The notes below the pieces were generated by a model. The model had not been told where the DNA came from, searched no databases, and saw nothing but the letters and a program-made list of their open reading frames with translations. This document shows, piece after piece, positions 1 to 9,623 of a stretch of DNA of 64,000 nt. The translations under genes were made by a program, and so were the position numbers. Position 1 is the stretch's first letter; the number at the start of each line of letters is the position of its first letter. Source of the stretch: JAAYPI01 sp036734385 (lineage in GTDB: Bacteria > Bacteroidota > Bacteroidia > Bacteroidales > Paludibacteraceae); assembly GCA_036734385.1 (NCBI GenBank), contig DAIMYQ010000004.1, positions 1 through 64,000 on the forward strand, read 5' to 3'.

Positions 1-59
1 TGATATTAAAGGTCAGATTGCAAATAGTTACCAAATATACAAATAAGATTTAAAAGTCA

Positions 60-3000
60 TTATCTTTTCAAAGTAAAATGTCCTGAATATTGTTTTCTTA
101 CTTCCTCCAAAGTAATTAAATACCAATAATCAGTACTTGGAAGTTGATGTCCCTGATATATTCCATCCCACATGAATGGATCTGAATATATGATTCCTTC
201 AGCATTAAATTGTCCTGAGCGGCGTTCATATATTTTTTTACCAAAACGATCAAATATTTGTATAATAGATGATGGATAACATTCAATGTTGGTAATTGTC
301 CAATAGTCATTAACGCCATCATTGTTAGGTGTAAAGAATTTTGCCGGTATTATCGGAATAGGAGAAACGGTAAACGGCATAGATGCGGCACAACCGTTAG
401 CGTCAATAACATAAAGAATATGACCACCGATAGCTATGTTGCTAAGTACATTTCCTGTAAAGAAATCTTCGTTGTTTATAGAATATTGATATGGGGAAGC
501 TCCTTCTGAAACGGTAACCGTTACTTCTCTCTTGTCTGTTTCTTCAATACTATTTATAATTGGCAAAGGAACAACTGTAACAGTTGTTGTTGCGACATTA
601 GAACATGTTCCTCCTGTAACTGTAACGGTATAGATTGTTGTAACTTTGGGTGATGCTATCGGATTGCTAATAGCAGGATTGTTCAACCCTGTTACCGGAG
701 ACCAAGAATAACTTGTTCCTCCTGTTGCAGATAATTGTGTTTCATCTCCCAAACAAATGGTTGTTGGAGATGATATCGTAGGTACTACAGTCGGATCAAC
801 TGTGATAGTTACATCTTTTGTACTGGTACAAGTTGTAGTAACTTTTGCCGTGTACGTTGTTGTTACTATCGGATCGACAGTGGTAGAAACTCCTGATTCC
901 AATAAAATCGCACCATTGTACCATTCGGTAATCGCACCTACCGGGAAGTTACTCATTGTAATGGTGATATTATTTCCTTCGCAAATAGTTGAATTTGGTG
1001 TTACCGTAAAGTTTACAGGAGCATCAACCGTAATGCTTACGACATTACTTTGTCTTAAGCAAGTGCCATTGTAAGCATCTTTTCTATAATCCGTAGAAAC
1101 GGTAGGTATCAATCCTATAATATCTTTTGAAGTTTGTGTCATTGTTGTCCAAGTTGTCGTTCCAGTCGGTCTTTCATACCAAATGTATTTTTCTGCTGTC
1201 GATGAATTCGAATCCGTAATATCGATACTGGACCCTTGGCAAATTACCGTTTCGGAAATATTTAATTGAGGCAACACGGGATTGCTTACATAAATTGTTT
1301 TAGAACCACTTCCGGGACAAGGGGCGTTTATTAAAGTTATTGCATAAGAAGTTGTTGCAGAAAGACTCTGTCCGGTAAGAGTTGTTCCCGTTTCAGAAAG
1401 CACAACACCGTCTTTTTCCCACTGTAAAGATTCTCCTGCATTTAATGTTATTTGTGCGGTCAAATCAATCAATTCTCCCGAACAAATAGAATCATGGGTA
1501 GCCGCTGCAGATGAAACAATAGGAATATTAACGGTTGTTCCTACTTCTATATCTACGGTTTTTTCGGTAGAACAAATAGAGTTGTTAATAACCAATTTGT
1601 AAGTAACCGTACTTTGACTGGTAGCAACAGATGCGTCATTATATTGGATGCTTGTTGTGCCCGAAGCAATTGTTCCCGTACCTACTTGTGTTCCCGATTT
1701 GTACCAAGTATACGTACTTCCCGTTTCATCAGTAGTAATAGTAGCCGTGATGGTTGCAGCTGGGTTGCTTACGCAAACAATGGTTGGAGCCGTAACACTG
1801 AAGTCTGGTACAGCCTTAAGCTTGTAAGTAACTGTTGTCGGGAAATCACATGCAGAAGGATCTGAACCTGTAATAATGATACTTCCGGAACCGGCAGTCT
1901 TTGGCAATGTGTATGTGTCACCGGTTGTTGCCGGAGTTGTATTCCAACTAATAGTGGAAGAGGCAGGTACTTTATTCGAAACTGTAAAAGTTAATTCTGC
2001 ATCCGATGCACTTAAGCATTTGGTAATATCAGTCTTATCTACTGAATATTTTACGGCATCTTTTACGGTAACAGTGACCGGAGTTCTGTCACTTTCGCAA
2101 TATGTGGTAGTTCCGGCATCGGGGAATTGGTTAGTTACATAGTAAGTCGTAGTTCCCACCGTATGGCAGTCGAATGTAGTAGCCGTTAAAGCTGTTCCGC
2201 CTGTTGCTGCACTGTACCATCTCAAATTTTCTTTGGTACTCGTAACCAAATCAGCCAAATTGCAAAAGCTTGCTATTGCCGATGGGCACTCGCTGTAATT
2301 ACTTACAGTCGGAGCAGTTGTTTTTGTGCAAGGATTAGCAAGGGTTAAGTATAGAATGTCCGAAACACCAGATACTTGTCCACAACCGGTTAATACATTT
2401 CCTGTTGCTCTTGCTTCTGCTGTCGTTTTGTCGGCAGCTACAAAGGCTCGATAATAATACTTTTTGTTTTTGTATTTTGCTATAGTGATGTTTACTAAAT
2501 CAGTATAGCTATTTGTTCCGCTGTAAATAGTTGTCCATGTGCTTTGGTCTGCCGATTCTTGAATAACATACCAGGGTGACGTAAAAAACTGGGTTAAATC
2601 ATACGGAGCCCATACATATACTCTGTCTGTTGTTTCAGAGGTAAATGTGGAGTCTTTTTGTGTATAGGCAGCATTCGAAAATACTTGAATTTCAGGAGCA
2701 CAAGTGCTGAAGGAAATGTCATCAATGATAATATCGTTACCAACAACTTTACCTAAGCTTACGTAAGGGGTTGCAACCAAATTGTTATACAATTGGACTT
2801 TGAAAGCTGTATAGCTGCCCGAATTAAAAGAACCTCCCTTTTCTAACCAATTGGTACCTGCTGCTAAATCTCCGGATTCAACATTTAATAACGGAGTAGT
2901 GGTATTACAAATTGATCCGTCACTATTGCATCCATATACGCGAAATCCAATATTTACGGGGGCACGACTGGATCCGCTATTTGTACAGGCATTTCCTACA

Positions 3001-4274
3001 AAAGCCGAGAAATCGTAAATTGTATTTTGACAAAGGCCTTTTCCTCCTCCTGTAAAGGTTTGTTCGTAGAAGATATCAGGGTTTACATTTGCGTTGACTA
3101 GTAAAAATCCATCTACAGCTCCTTTGTCGCTTGCACTTGCTGATGAAACGTTACTGGTATTACCGGTTACTCCTCTGTCTTGCCAATAAGTACATCCTGT
3201 AAAATTAGTGCTGTGGACAATGACATATTGTCCCTCATTAACATCCCCTGAGGATGAATAAGTTATAGATCCGGTGTTTGCATGCGTTGCTGTCATTGTC
3301 GCAGTTGTTCCTGTCCTTGCAGTAGATGCTCCTGAAAATGTGAAATGTTCACTCGCTACGATAGTTCTATTTCCGGCAACAGCACAACAAATCATAGGAC
3401 GTACTGTGATGGGCGTAAGATTTGTTCCGTTTGCTGTAACCCGATATAGTGTTTCCGTTGTTGTAAGGGTTGTAATGCTTTTATCTGTTTGAGGAATAAC
3501 AGTCCAGGTCACACCTCCATCAACAGATTCTTCCCATTTATAAGTTGTTGCACTTAAACCTTTTGCCACCAGCATATTTTCCGAACCGGCACAAACTTTT
3601 TCCCCATTTTCGGAAACAATTTTTTGTTCAGAACATCCTGTTACCGTTATATTACTTACACCTAAAACAGCACATCCGCTACTATGATCATCATAAATGT
3701 TTATAGTATTTCTAGTTGAAGTGGCGGTGAATTCTGCTGTGTAGGTATAAGTTTTTCCCCAATCAATTTGTGTAGACTTTGTCGATGAAGGTGTTGTTTG
3801 CTGAATCGACAATCTAATGGGATTAGATGATTCGTAAGAACAAGTTGGAGCACTTGAAAGAACATTTGAAAATGTCATAGAAATGGAATATGTTTTCCCG
3901 ACAATTAAATCGGATAACGAATAGCTGAAGATAACATACCATCCTCCTTGTTTTTTTCCATCTAATCCGATTAAGAGAGAGTTTGAATTTCCTGAGTAGG
4001 AAGAACTTACAACACTTGGTTTGGTAGCGACAGTATATTCTCCTGTACCTAAACTTCCGGAGGCAGAAAAACTTGCGAACGTTGTTAAAGATTCTGCGGT
4101 AGGATCCGTAAATCGAGTGTTTTCTAACTCATAACGAGTACTTGTAACTCCCGTTTTGGGTAAGAAAGAAGTTCCACTAAACTGAGTTGTACAACTTGGT
4201 GTGGCCAAGACGGTCGCATCTTGACAAAAAAAGCCTATAATCAAGGAGAGCAAAAGGAATAATTTTTTTTGCAT
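60..4274 (-). CDS. Very large secreted Ig-like surface protein with T9SS gliding-type C-terminal domain
   Basis: About 1404 residues. The N-terminus after ATG at 4274 is a clear signal peptide (MQKKLFLLLSLIIGFF). A TTG four codons upstream is also possible but less likely. The body is Ser/Thr-rich, with many repeated Ig/PKD-like stretches carrying paired cysteines (motifs such as YTWYKSG and TICLGDETQLSATGG). The last ~85 residues contain FTPNNDGVNDYW, then IFDRFGKKIYE and WDGIYQG, the hallmark of the gliding-motility-associated (CHU_C, type B) sorting domain. Proteins with this domain are exported through the type IX secretion system and usually act as adhesins or cell-surface proteins. The ligand cannot be read from sequence. 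A GldJ/GldK-type lipoprotein at 59751-61301 fits a T9SS-bearing host. It has its own well-formed promoter. Confidence 0.85.
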   Translation of the reverse strand: MQKKLFLLLSLIIGFFCQDATVLATPSCTTQFSGTSFLPKTGVTSTRYELENTRFTDPTAESLTTFASFSASGSLGTGEYTVATKPSVVSSSYSGNSNSLLIGLDGKKQGGWYVIFSYSLSDLIVGKTYSISMTFSNVLSSAPTCSYESSNPIRLSIQQTTPSSTKSTQIDWGKTYTYTAEFTATSTRNTINIYDDHSSGCAVLGVSNITVTGCSEQKIVSENGEKVCAGSENMLVAKGLSATTYKWEESVDGGVTWTVIPQTDKSITTLTTTETLYRVTANGTNLTPITVRPMICCAVAGNRTIVASEHFTFSGASTARTGTTATMTATHANTGSITYSSSGDVNEGQYVIVHSTNFTGCTYWQDRGVTGNTSNVSSASASDKGAVDGFLLVNANVNPDIFYEQTFTGGGKGLCQNTIYDFSAFVGNACTNSGSSRAPVNIGFRVYGCNSDGSICNTTTPLLNVESGDLAAGTNWLEKGGSFNSGSYTAFKVQLYNNLVATPYVSLGKVVGNDIIIDDISFSTCAPEIQVFSNAAYTQKDSTFTSETTDRVYVWAPYDLTQFFTSPWYVIQESADQSTWTTIYSGTNSYTDLVNITIAKYKNKKYYYRAFVAADKTTAEARATGNVLTGCGQVSGVSDILYLTLANPCTKTTAPTVSNYSECPSAIASFCNLADLVTSTKENLRWYSAATGGTALTATTFDCHTVGTTTYYVTNQFPDAGTTTYCESDRTPVTVTVKDAVKYSVDKTDITKCLSASDAELTFTVSNKVPASSTISWNTTPATTGDTYTLPKTAGSGSIIITGSDPSACDFPTTVTYKLKAVPDFSVTAPTIVCVSNPAATITATITTDETGSTYTWYKSGTQVGTGTIASGTTSIQYNDASVATSQSTVTYKLVINNSICSTEKTVDIEVGTTVNIPIVSSAAATHDSICSGELIDLTAQITLNAGESLQWEKDGVVLSETGTTLTGQSLSATTSYAITLINAPCPGSGSKTIYVSNPVLPQLNISETVICQGSSIDITDSNSSTAEKYIWYERPTGTTTWTTMTQTSKDIIGLIPTVSTDYRKDAYNGTCLRQSNVVSITVDAPVNFTVTPNSTICEGNNITITMSNFPVGAITEWYNGAILLESGVSTTVDPIVTTTYTAKVTTTCTSTKDVTITVDPTVVPTISSPTTICLGDETQLSATGGTSYSWSPVTGLNNPAISNPIASPKVTTIYTVTVTGGTCSNVATTTVTVVPLPIINSIEETDKREVTVTVSEGASPYQYSINNEDFFTGNVLSNIAIGGHILYVIDANGCAASMPFTVSPIPIIPAKFFTPNNDGVNDYWTITNIECYPSSIIQIFDRFGKKIYERRSGQFNAEGIIYSDPFMWDGIYQGHQLPSTDYWYLITLEEVRKQYSGHFTLKR

Positions 4275-4320
4275 AATATTCTTCAATAAGGTTAGTGAGA
4301 GTTTTTGGCATAAAAACCCT

Positions 4321-4351
4321 CAAAAATACAAAATCTATTGTAATAAGCAAA
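4321..4351 (-). promoter_or_regulatory. Bacteroidota-type promoter for the large secreted protein
   Basis: Read on the minus strand there is TTTG (4351-4348), a 19-base spacer, and TATTTTTG (4328-4321). This matches the Bacteroidota sigma consensus TTTG-N19-21-TAnnTTTG in both boxes. The start codon lies about 47 bases downstream of the -7 box. It is the best-matching promoter I found in the window. Confidence 0.65.
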
Positions 4352-4446
4352 AACATTGTTAAATAATTAACTAAAAAAATGGTGTTTTAGTATCAAAATC
4401 AGGACAATAAATCAAAAATATTGAAAAAATGTATTAAAAATTATTG

Positions 4447-4454
4447 TATCTTTG
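4447..4454 (+). promoter_or_regulatory. -7 box (TATCTTTG) upstream of mutS
   Basis: TATCTTTG matches TAnnTTTG exactly. The expected start of transcription is about 4460, and the GTG proposed as the mutS start is at 4493. The only upstream TTG is 23 bases away, slightly long for a -33 element, so only the -7 box is firm. Confidence 0.5.
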
Positions 4455-4492
4455 TGTTCAGTTTTTTAAAAACTTTCCAAAATATTGTATTC

Positions 4493-7105
4493 GTGGCAAA
4501 ACCTGTTGAAACTCCATTGATGAACCAATATAATCAGGCGAAAGCAATCCACCCTGATGCTATTTTGTTGTTTCGTGTCGGAGATTTTTATGAAACCTTT
4601 TCAGAAGATGCTGTTCGTGCTTCCGAAATTTTGGGAATTACACTTACTCGTCGGGCAAATGGTTCGGCTTCTTTTGTCGAATTAGCCGGGTTTCCCCATC
4701 ATGCTTTGGATACTTATTTGCCCAAATTGGTTCGGGCAGGTTTCCGTGTAGCTATTTGTGACCAATTGGAAGACCCTAAACTTGCCAAAGGCATTGTAAA
4801 AAGGGGAATAACGGAACTGGTAACTCCCGGTGTTTCTTACAATGATAATATTCTCAACAATAAGGAGAATAATTTTGTGGCAGCCGTTCACTTTCAAAAG
4901 TTACAAGTGGGTGTGGCTTTTTTGGATATTTCCACCGGTGAATTTTTGACAGCTGAAGGGACTCCCGAATATGTCGATAAATTGCTGGGAAGTTTTTCGC
5001 CGAAGGAAGTTTTGTACGAACGTGGAAAGAAAGAACAATTTGAAAAATCTTTCGGAAATAATTTTTTTACGTTTGCTTTGGAAGATTGGATATTTGTTTT
5101 TGATACGGCACAATCAAGGTTGTTAAAACAATTCCAGACCAATACTTTGAAAGGTTTTGGAGTGGAAGATATGTCTGCCGGAATTACTGCTTCCGGAGCC
5201 ATTTTGCATTATTTGGATATTACCCAACACTTGCAAACATCACATATAACCCATTTGCGAAGGATTGAGGAAGAACGTTTTGTTTGGCTCGATAAATTTA
5301 CGATTCGCAATTTGGAGCTTTATGCCCCGATTAGTGAGGGCGGAAAATCCGTAATCAATGTTTTGGATAAAACAACAACTCCCATGGGAGCTCGTTTGCT
5401 TAAGCGATGGATTGCTTTCCCTTTGAAAAATCAGATTTCCATCAATGCTCGACTGAACGTTGTAGAATATTTTTTCAAGGATTTGTCTGTAAAAGAGGCA
5501 CTTCAGCAACAACTTTTACTCATTGGAGATTTAGAAAGGCTTGTGTCAAAAGTAGCTGTCGGAAGAATTAATCCGAGAGAAGTTGTTCAGTTAAAGGTCT
5601 CGTTATCAGCTATAGAAGAAATAAAAAAATTGTGTGCACAGGTAGATAATGAAGAACTCTCTAAAATAGCTGAACGGTTAAATGCCTGTTCTCTTATCAA
5701 GGATAAGATTGAACGCCAAATAGTGGATGATGCCCCGATAGCAATCAACAGAGGCAGAGTTGTCAAGGATGGAGTAAGTGCCGAATTGGATGAATACAGA
5801 CGTTTGGCATATTCAGGCAAGGATTATTTGTTGCAAATACAACAGCGGGAAAGTGAAAATACACATATTCCGAGTTTGAAAATTAGCTATAACAACGTTT
5901 TCGGGTATTACATAGAAGTTAGAAACACTCATAGAGACAAGGTGCCTGAATCCTGGATACGGAAACAAACACTTGTTAATGCCGAAAGATATATTACCCA
6001 AGAATTAAAAGAATACGAAGAAAAGATATTGGGAGCTGAAGATAAAATTTTGAACATTGAAGCTCAACTGTTCAACGAATTGGTACTTGGTTTGACCGAT
6101 TATATTGCAGCCATGCAGATGAATTCTTCTTTGGTAGCTGAAATAGATTGTTTGCTTTCTTTTGCACTTGTTTCCGAAATGAACCACTATATCCGACCAA
6201 AGGTAAATGATTCCGATATTCTTGATATAAAACAAGGAAGACATCCTGTTATTGAAAAGCAATTGCCAGTCGGTGAGGTTTATGTTGCCAATGATGTTTA
6301 TTTGGATAGCGAAACCCAACAAATCATTATTATTACGGGTCCGAATATGGCGGGTAAATCTGCTCTTTTGCGACAAACAGCCCTTATTGTTTTGATGGCA
6401 CAAGTCGGTTGTTTTGTTCCTGCCGAAAGTGCCGAAATTGGTATTGTAGACAAAATTTTTACCCGTGTGGGGGCAAGTGATAATATTTCTATGGGAGAAT
6501 CCACTTTTATGGTGGAAATGAGTGAAGCCTCCAGTATTTTGAATAATGTTTCGCAAAAAAGTCTTATTTTTTTCGACGAATTGGGAAGAGGAACGAGTAC
6601 ATACGATGGAATTTCCATAGCTTGGGCGATAGTGGAGTATTTGCATGAATATCCGCAAGCAAAGGCTAAAACGCTCTTTGCTACTCATTATCATGAACTG
6701 AATGAGATGGAAAAATCTTTTAATCGAGTGAAAAACTATAATGTTTCGGTAAAAGAAGTTGACCAGAAGGTTATTTTTCTGCGTAAATTGGTGCGTGGAG
6801 GTAGCGAACACAGTTTTGGTATTCATGTGGCAAAAATGGCAGGGATGCCTAAAAGTATTGTCAAACGGTCTTCCGAGATATTGTCAGACTTGGAACAAAG
6901 TAGTAGTAATCGGGGAGAAATAAACAAAAAAATTGATCAGGTTGCTCAAAAAAGAGAAGGCTTTCAAATGAGCTTTTTTCAATTGGATGACCCTGTGCTG
7001 ATACAAATTAGAGATGAAATTAAAAATGTTGATGTGAACAATTTGACCCCATTGGAGGCACTTAATAAATTGAATGACATCAAGAAAATTATTGTTGGAA
7101 AATAA
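4493..7105 (+). CDS. mutS: DNA mismatch repair protein MutS
   Basis: 870 residues, normal for MutS. The mismatch-recognition domain holds the Phe-X-Glu region near the N-terminus (LLFRVGDFYETF). Connector, lever and clamp domains follow. The ATPase has Walker A GPNMAGKSA (about residue 616), FDELGRGTSTYDG as Walker B/signature, and the TLFATHYHEL switch. MutS binds mispaired bases and, with MutL, starts strand-specific repair. The frame stays open upstream to a TTG at 4421. I chose GTG 4493 because the -7 box TATCTTTG at 4447 lies inside that extension and because homologues begin near AKPVETPLMNQY. A convincing MutL is not in the window. Confidence 0.95.
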   Translation: MAKPVETPLMNQYNQAKAIHPDAILLFRVGDFYETFSEDAVRASEILGITLTRRANGSASFVELAGFPHHALDTYLPKLVRAGFRVAICDQLEDPKLAKGIVKRGITELVTPGVSYNDNILNNKENNFVAAVHFQKLQVGVAFLDISTGEFLTAEGTPEYVDKLLGSFSPKEVLYERGKKEQFEKSFGNNFFTFALEDWIFVFDTAQSRLLKQFQTNTLKGFGVEDMSAGITASGAILHYLDITQHLQTSHITHLRRIEEERFVWLDKFTIRNLELYAPISEGGKSVINVLDKTTTPMGARLLKRWIAFPLKNQISINARLNVVEYFFKDLSVKEALQQQLLLIGDLERLVSKVAVGRINPREVVQLKVSLSAIEEIKKLCAQVDNEELSKIAERLNACSLIKDKIERQIVDDAPIAINRGRVVKDGVSAELDEYRRLAYSGKDYLLQIQQRESENTHIPSLKISYNNVFGYYIEVRNTHRDKVPESWIRKQTLVNAERYITQELKEYEEKILGAEDKILNIEAQLFNELVLGLTDYIAAMQMNSSLVAEIDCLLSFALVSEMNHYIRPKVNDSDILDIKQGRHPVIEKQLPVGEVYVANDVYLDSETQQIIIITGPNMAGKSALLRQTALIVLMAQVGCFVPAESAEIGIVDKIFTRVGASDNISMGESTFMVEMSEASSILNNVSQKSLIFFDELGRGTSTYDGISIAWAIVEYLHEYPQAKAKTLFATHYHELNEMEKSFNRVKNYNVSVKEVDQKVIFLRKLVRGGSEHSFGIHVAKMAGMPKSIVKRSSEILSDLEQSSSNRGEINKKIDQVAQKREGFQMSFFQLDDPVLIQIRDEIKNVDVNNLTPLEALNKLNDIKKIIVGK

Positions 7106-7121
7106 AGCTAAGATTTAAACA

Positions 7122-8300
7122 ATGTTACTATACACCCAAAGTAGGAAAAAAGAATTAAGTATTCGTTGGCGTAAGATACAGGAAAAAATGAAAGAGGAGA
7201 ATATCGAAGTTTCTCTTATTTCTACCAATACAAATTTGTTATACACGCTCGGTTGTATCATTAGCGGATATGTTTATTTACCACAAGAAGGTGACCCCTT
7301 GGTGTTTGTAAAACGGCCAGTCGATTTGGAAGGCGAAAATGTTTTCTACATCAGAAAAGTGGAACAAATAGCTGAAGTTTTGGTGGAAAAAAATATTTCT
7401 TCTCCAAGGGTTCTTTTGTTGGAGGGTGATGAAATTTCATATTCCGAATGGATGCGATATGAAAAAGTTTTTTTCCCCAGACAAATTGTAAATGGCACCA
7501 ATTTGCTTCGTAAAGTAAGGAGTGTGAAAACGGATTATGAAGTAGCCGAATTAACCGAATCGGCTAAACTACAGTCATATGCATACAAAGAAATACCATT
7601 GTTATACCGTCCCGGTATGTCAGACCATGAATTTACCATCGAAATTGAACGTCTTTTCCGTTTGAGGGGAAATTTGGGAATTTTCCGTATTTTCGGTTCA
7701 TCCATGGAAGCTTTTATGGGAACCGTATTGGTGGGAGAAAATGCCTCCGAGCCTTCGCCTTACGATTTTGCCTTAGGTGGAAAGGGAATGCATCACTCGT
7801 TACCGATTGGACATAGTGGTGCCTTATTGGAACAAGGAAAGTCTGTTATGGTAGATATCAATGGTAATTTTACCGGTTATATTGCAGATCAGTCGCGTAC
7901 TTTTTCTGTAGGAGAATTAACAGAAGAAGCGTGTTATGCACACCAAGTGTCGTTGGAAATACAGCAAACTTTGGCAGAAATGGGGAAACCGGGAGTCCCT
8001 TGTCAAGATTTATACCAAAAGTCCTTGCAAATAGCTGAGAGACACAATTTGCAAGATTGTTTTATGGGAACTAAACAGAAAGCAAAGTTTGTTGGTCACG
8101 GTGTGGGGCTTGTTATTAACGAATTGCCCGTTATTTGTGATAAAAACACAGAACTGCTAGCTGAAAATATGACGATTGCTTTGGAGCCAAAATTTATTAT
8201 TCCCGGAGTAGGGGCAGTAGGAACAGAAAATACTTTTGTCGTACGCGAAAATCGAATGGAACAAATAACGTTTGCTCCGGAAGAAATTATAGAATTGTAG
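7122..8300 (+). CDS. M24 family metallopeptidase (Xaa-Pro aminopeptidase-like)
   Basis: 392 residues: an N-terminal creatinase-type domain (about 1-135) and a C-terminal pita-bread M24 domain. The metal ligands look complete: Asp in VMVDING, Asp in IADQSRTF, His in VGHGVGL, Glu in ALEPKF and Glu in GTENTF. The family is dinuclear-metal aminopeptidases that remove an N-terminal residue preceding proline, or related dipeptidases. There is no signal peptide, so it is probably cytoplasmic. It starts 16 bases after mutS on the same strand and is likely co-transcribed, with no obvious functional link. It converges with the U32 gene, whose stop lies 7 bases away. The exact substrate is unknown. Confidence 0.85.
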   Translation: MLLYTQSRKKELSIRWRKIQEKMKEENIEVSLISTNTNLLYTLGCIISGYVYLPQEGDPLVFVKRPVDLEGENVFYIRKVEQIAEVLVEKNISSPRVLLLEGDEISYSEWMRYEKVFFPRQIVNGTNLLRKVRSVKTDYEVAELTESAKLQSYAYKEIPLLYRPGMSDHEFTIEIERLFRLRGNLGIFRIFGSSMEAFMGTVLVGENASEPSPYDFALGGKGMHHSLPIGHSGALLEQGKSVMVDINGNFTGYIADQSRTFSVGELTEEACYAHQVSLEIQQTLAEMGKPGVPCQDLYQKSLQIAERHNLQDCFMGTKQKAKFVGHGVGLVINELPVICDKNTELLAENMTIALEPKFIIPGVGAVGTENTFVVRENRMEQITFAPEEIIEL

Positions 8301-8307
8301 ATATCGT

Positions 8308-9576
8308 TTATTTTGTTTCTACAATTTTGAATACTTTGTCATTTCTTCTTACAATGGATTTTGTTTTGATGGATAATAAATTTCCTTTTTGAGCTTCATC
8401 TACAGGAAGCAAATTAACACGAATTTCTTGTACGGTGTCTTCGTATGCTCCGGTGGTTTCGCCGGTAATTAATATTTCATCGTTGACTGCTAATTTCTGA
8501 GTCTCTATCAAAATTTCGGCAACACCAATATTTTTGAAATAATTAGTTACTTTGCCGATGTACACTTTTTTGTGTGTCGCTTGTGAACCGTAATTGGCAC
8601 TCCATTCGCCTAGCCGTTGTCCAAGATAGTAGCCATTCCAAAAACCTCTGTTAAATACTTTTGCCAAACGTTTGTCCCAATCTTGTATTTTTTCTTCTGT
8701 AAACGTGTTGTCCAAATAACTTTGTATTCCTTCTCTATAGCAACTTACCACGGCTTTTACATATTCGGCACTGCGGGCTCTTCCTTCTATTTTGAAAACA
8801 CGAACTCCCGCATCCATCATTTTATTAAGGAAGTGAATGGTTTTCAAGTCCTTGGGAGACATAATATATTTATTGTCGATATTTAGCTCAATGCCCAGTT
8901 CGTCATCTTTTACAGAGTAACCTCTACGACAAACTTGCATACATTCGCCTCTGTTGGCTGATTTTGAGAATTCGTGCAAACTTAGGTAACATTTCCCTGA
9001 AACAGCCATGCAAAGAGCTCCGTGGCAAAACATTTCGATACGGACTTGTTTTCCACTTCTTCCACAGATGTTTTTTTGGCAAATGGTTTGATAAATAGTG
9101 GAAACTTGTTCTAAATTCAGTTCGCGAGCCAAGACAACAACATCAGCAAATTGTGCATAAAATTTAAGGGCTTCTACATTGGAAATATTGAGTTGAGTGG
9201 AAAGGTGAACTTCTACGTTTTGTTCGTATGCGTACATCATAACGGCTACATCGGCAGCAATGATAGCCGAAATTCCGACTTCTTTTGCGGTGTCGACAAT
9301 TTGACGCATTAAAGTGATGTCGTTATCGTAGATAATAGTGTTGATAGTCAGATACGATTTTACTTTGTTTTGTTGGCAAAGTAGTACAATTTCGCGTAAA
9401 TCGTCCACCGTAAAGTTGTTTGACGAATGGCTACGCATATTCAAGTTTTCTATGCCGAAATAAACGGAATTAGCACCCGCCTCTATGGCAGCATGAAGGC
9501 TTTCCCAAGAGCCTGCCGGAGCCATTATCTCAAAATCTTCAATGGTAAGATTGTTCCTGTTAAGACCTGTTTTCAT
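8308..9576 (-). CDS. Peptidase U32 family protein, TrhP-like tRNA hydroxylation factor
   Basis: 422 residues. The U32 signature is present in the middle (EMFCHGALCMAVSGKCYLS), with further cysteines (GECMQVCRRGYS) that in this family hold a cofactor or cluster. Despite the old name, U32 members of this size (TrhP/YegQ) take part in prephenate-dependent 5-hydroxyuridine formation at the tRNA wobble position; RlhA is a longer relative acting on 23S rRNA. The N-terminus (TIEDFEIMAPAGSWESL) matches the usual start of Bacteroidota members, which supports ATG 9576. A -7 box TACTTTTG lies only 6 bases upstream, so the mRNA may be nearly leaderless. A specific tRNA role is inferred from family and length only. 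Confidence 0.85.
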   Translation of the reverse strand: MKTGLNRNNLTIEDFEIMAPAGSWESLHAAIEAGANSVYFGIENLNMRSHSSNNFTVDDLREIVLLCQQNKVKSYLTINTIIYDNDITLMRQIVDTAKEVGISAIIAADVAVMMYAYEQNVEVHLSTQLNISNVEALKFYAQFADVVVLARELNLEQVSTIYQTICQKNICGRSGKQVRIEMFCHGALCMAVSGKCYLSLHEFSKSANRGECMQVCRRGYSVKDDELGIELNIDNKYIMSPKDLKTIHFLNKMMDAGVRVFKIEGRARSAEYVKAVVSCYREGIQSYLDNTFTEEKIQDWDKRLAKVFNRGFWNGYYLGQRLGEWSANYGSQATHKKVYIGKVTNYFKNIGVAEILIETQKLAVNDEILITGETTGAYEDTVQEIRVNLLPVDEAQKGNLLSIKTKSIVRRNDKVFKIVETK

Positions 9577-9581
9577 AGCTA

Positions 9582-9589
9582 CAAAAGTA
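9582..9589 (-). promoter_or_regulatory. -7 box (TACTTTTG) of the U32 gene
   Basis: On the minus strand TACTTTTG matches TAnnTTTG. It ends 5 bases before the ATG, implying a very short or absent 5' leader. No clear -33 element was seen at the expected spacing. Confidence 0.4.
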
Positions 9590-9623
9590 GAAAAATAGTC
9601 ATCATTTTCCTATTTTTTAGTTT

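Noticed and set aside
32..39. TAnnTTTG box on the minus strand at the left edge (TATATTTG)
   Set aside because: No gene within the window follows it leftward and there is no -33 element, so it cannot be assigned.
6005..6826. 273-codon antisense frame inside mutS
   Set aside because: It lies wholly opposite a conserved MutS ATPase and clamp region and shows no domain; a shadow of the real gene.
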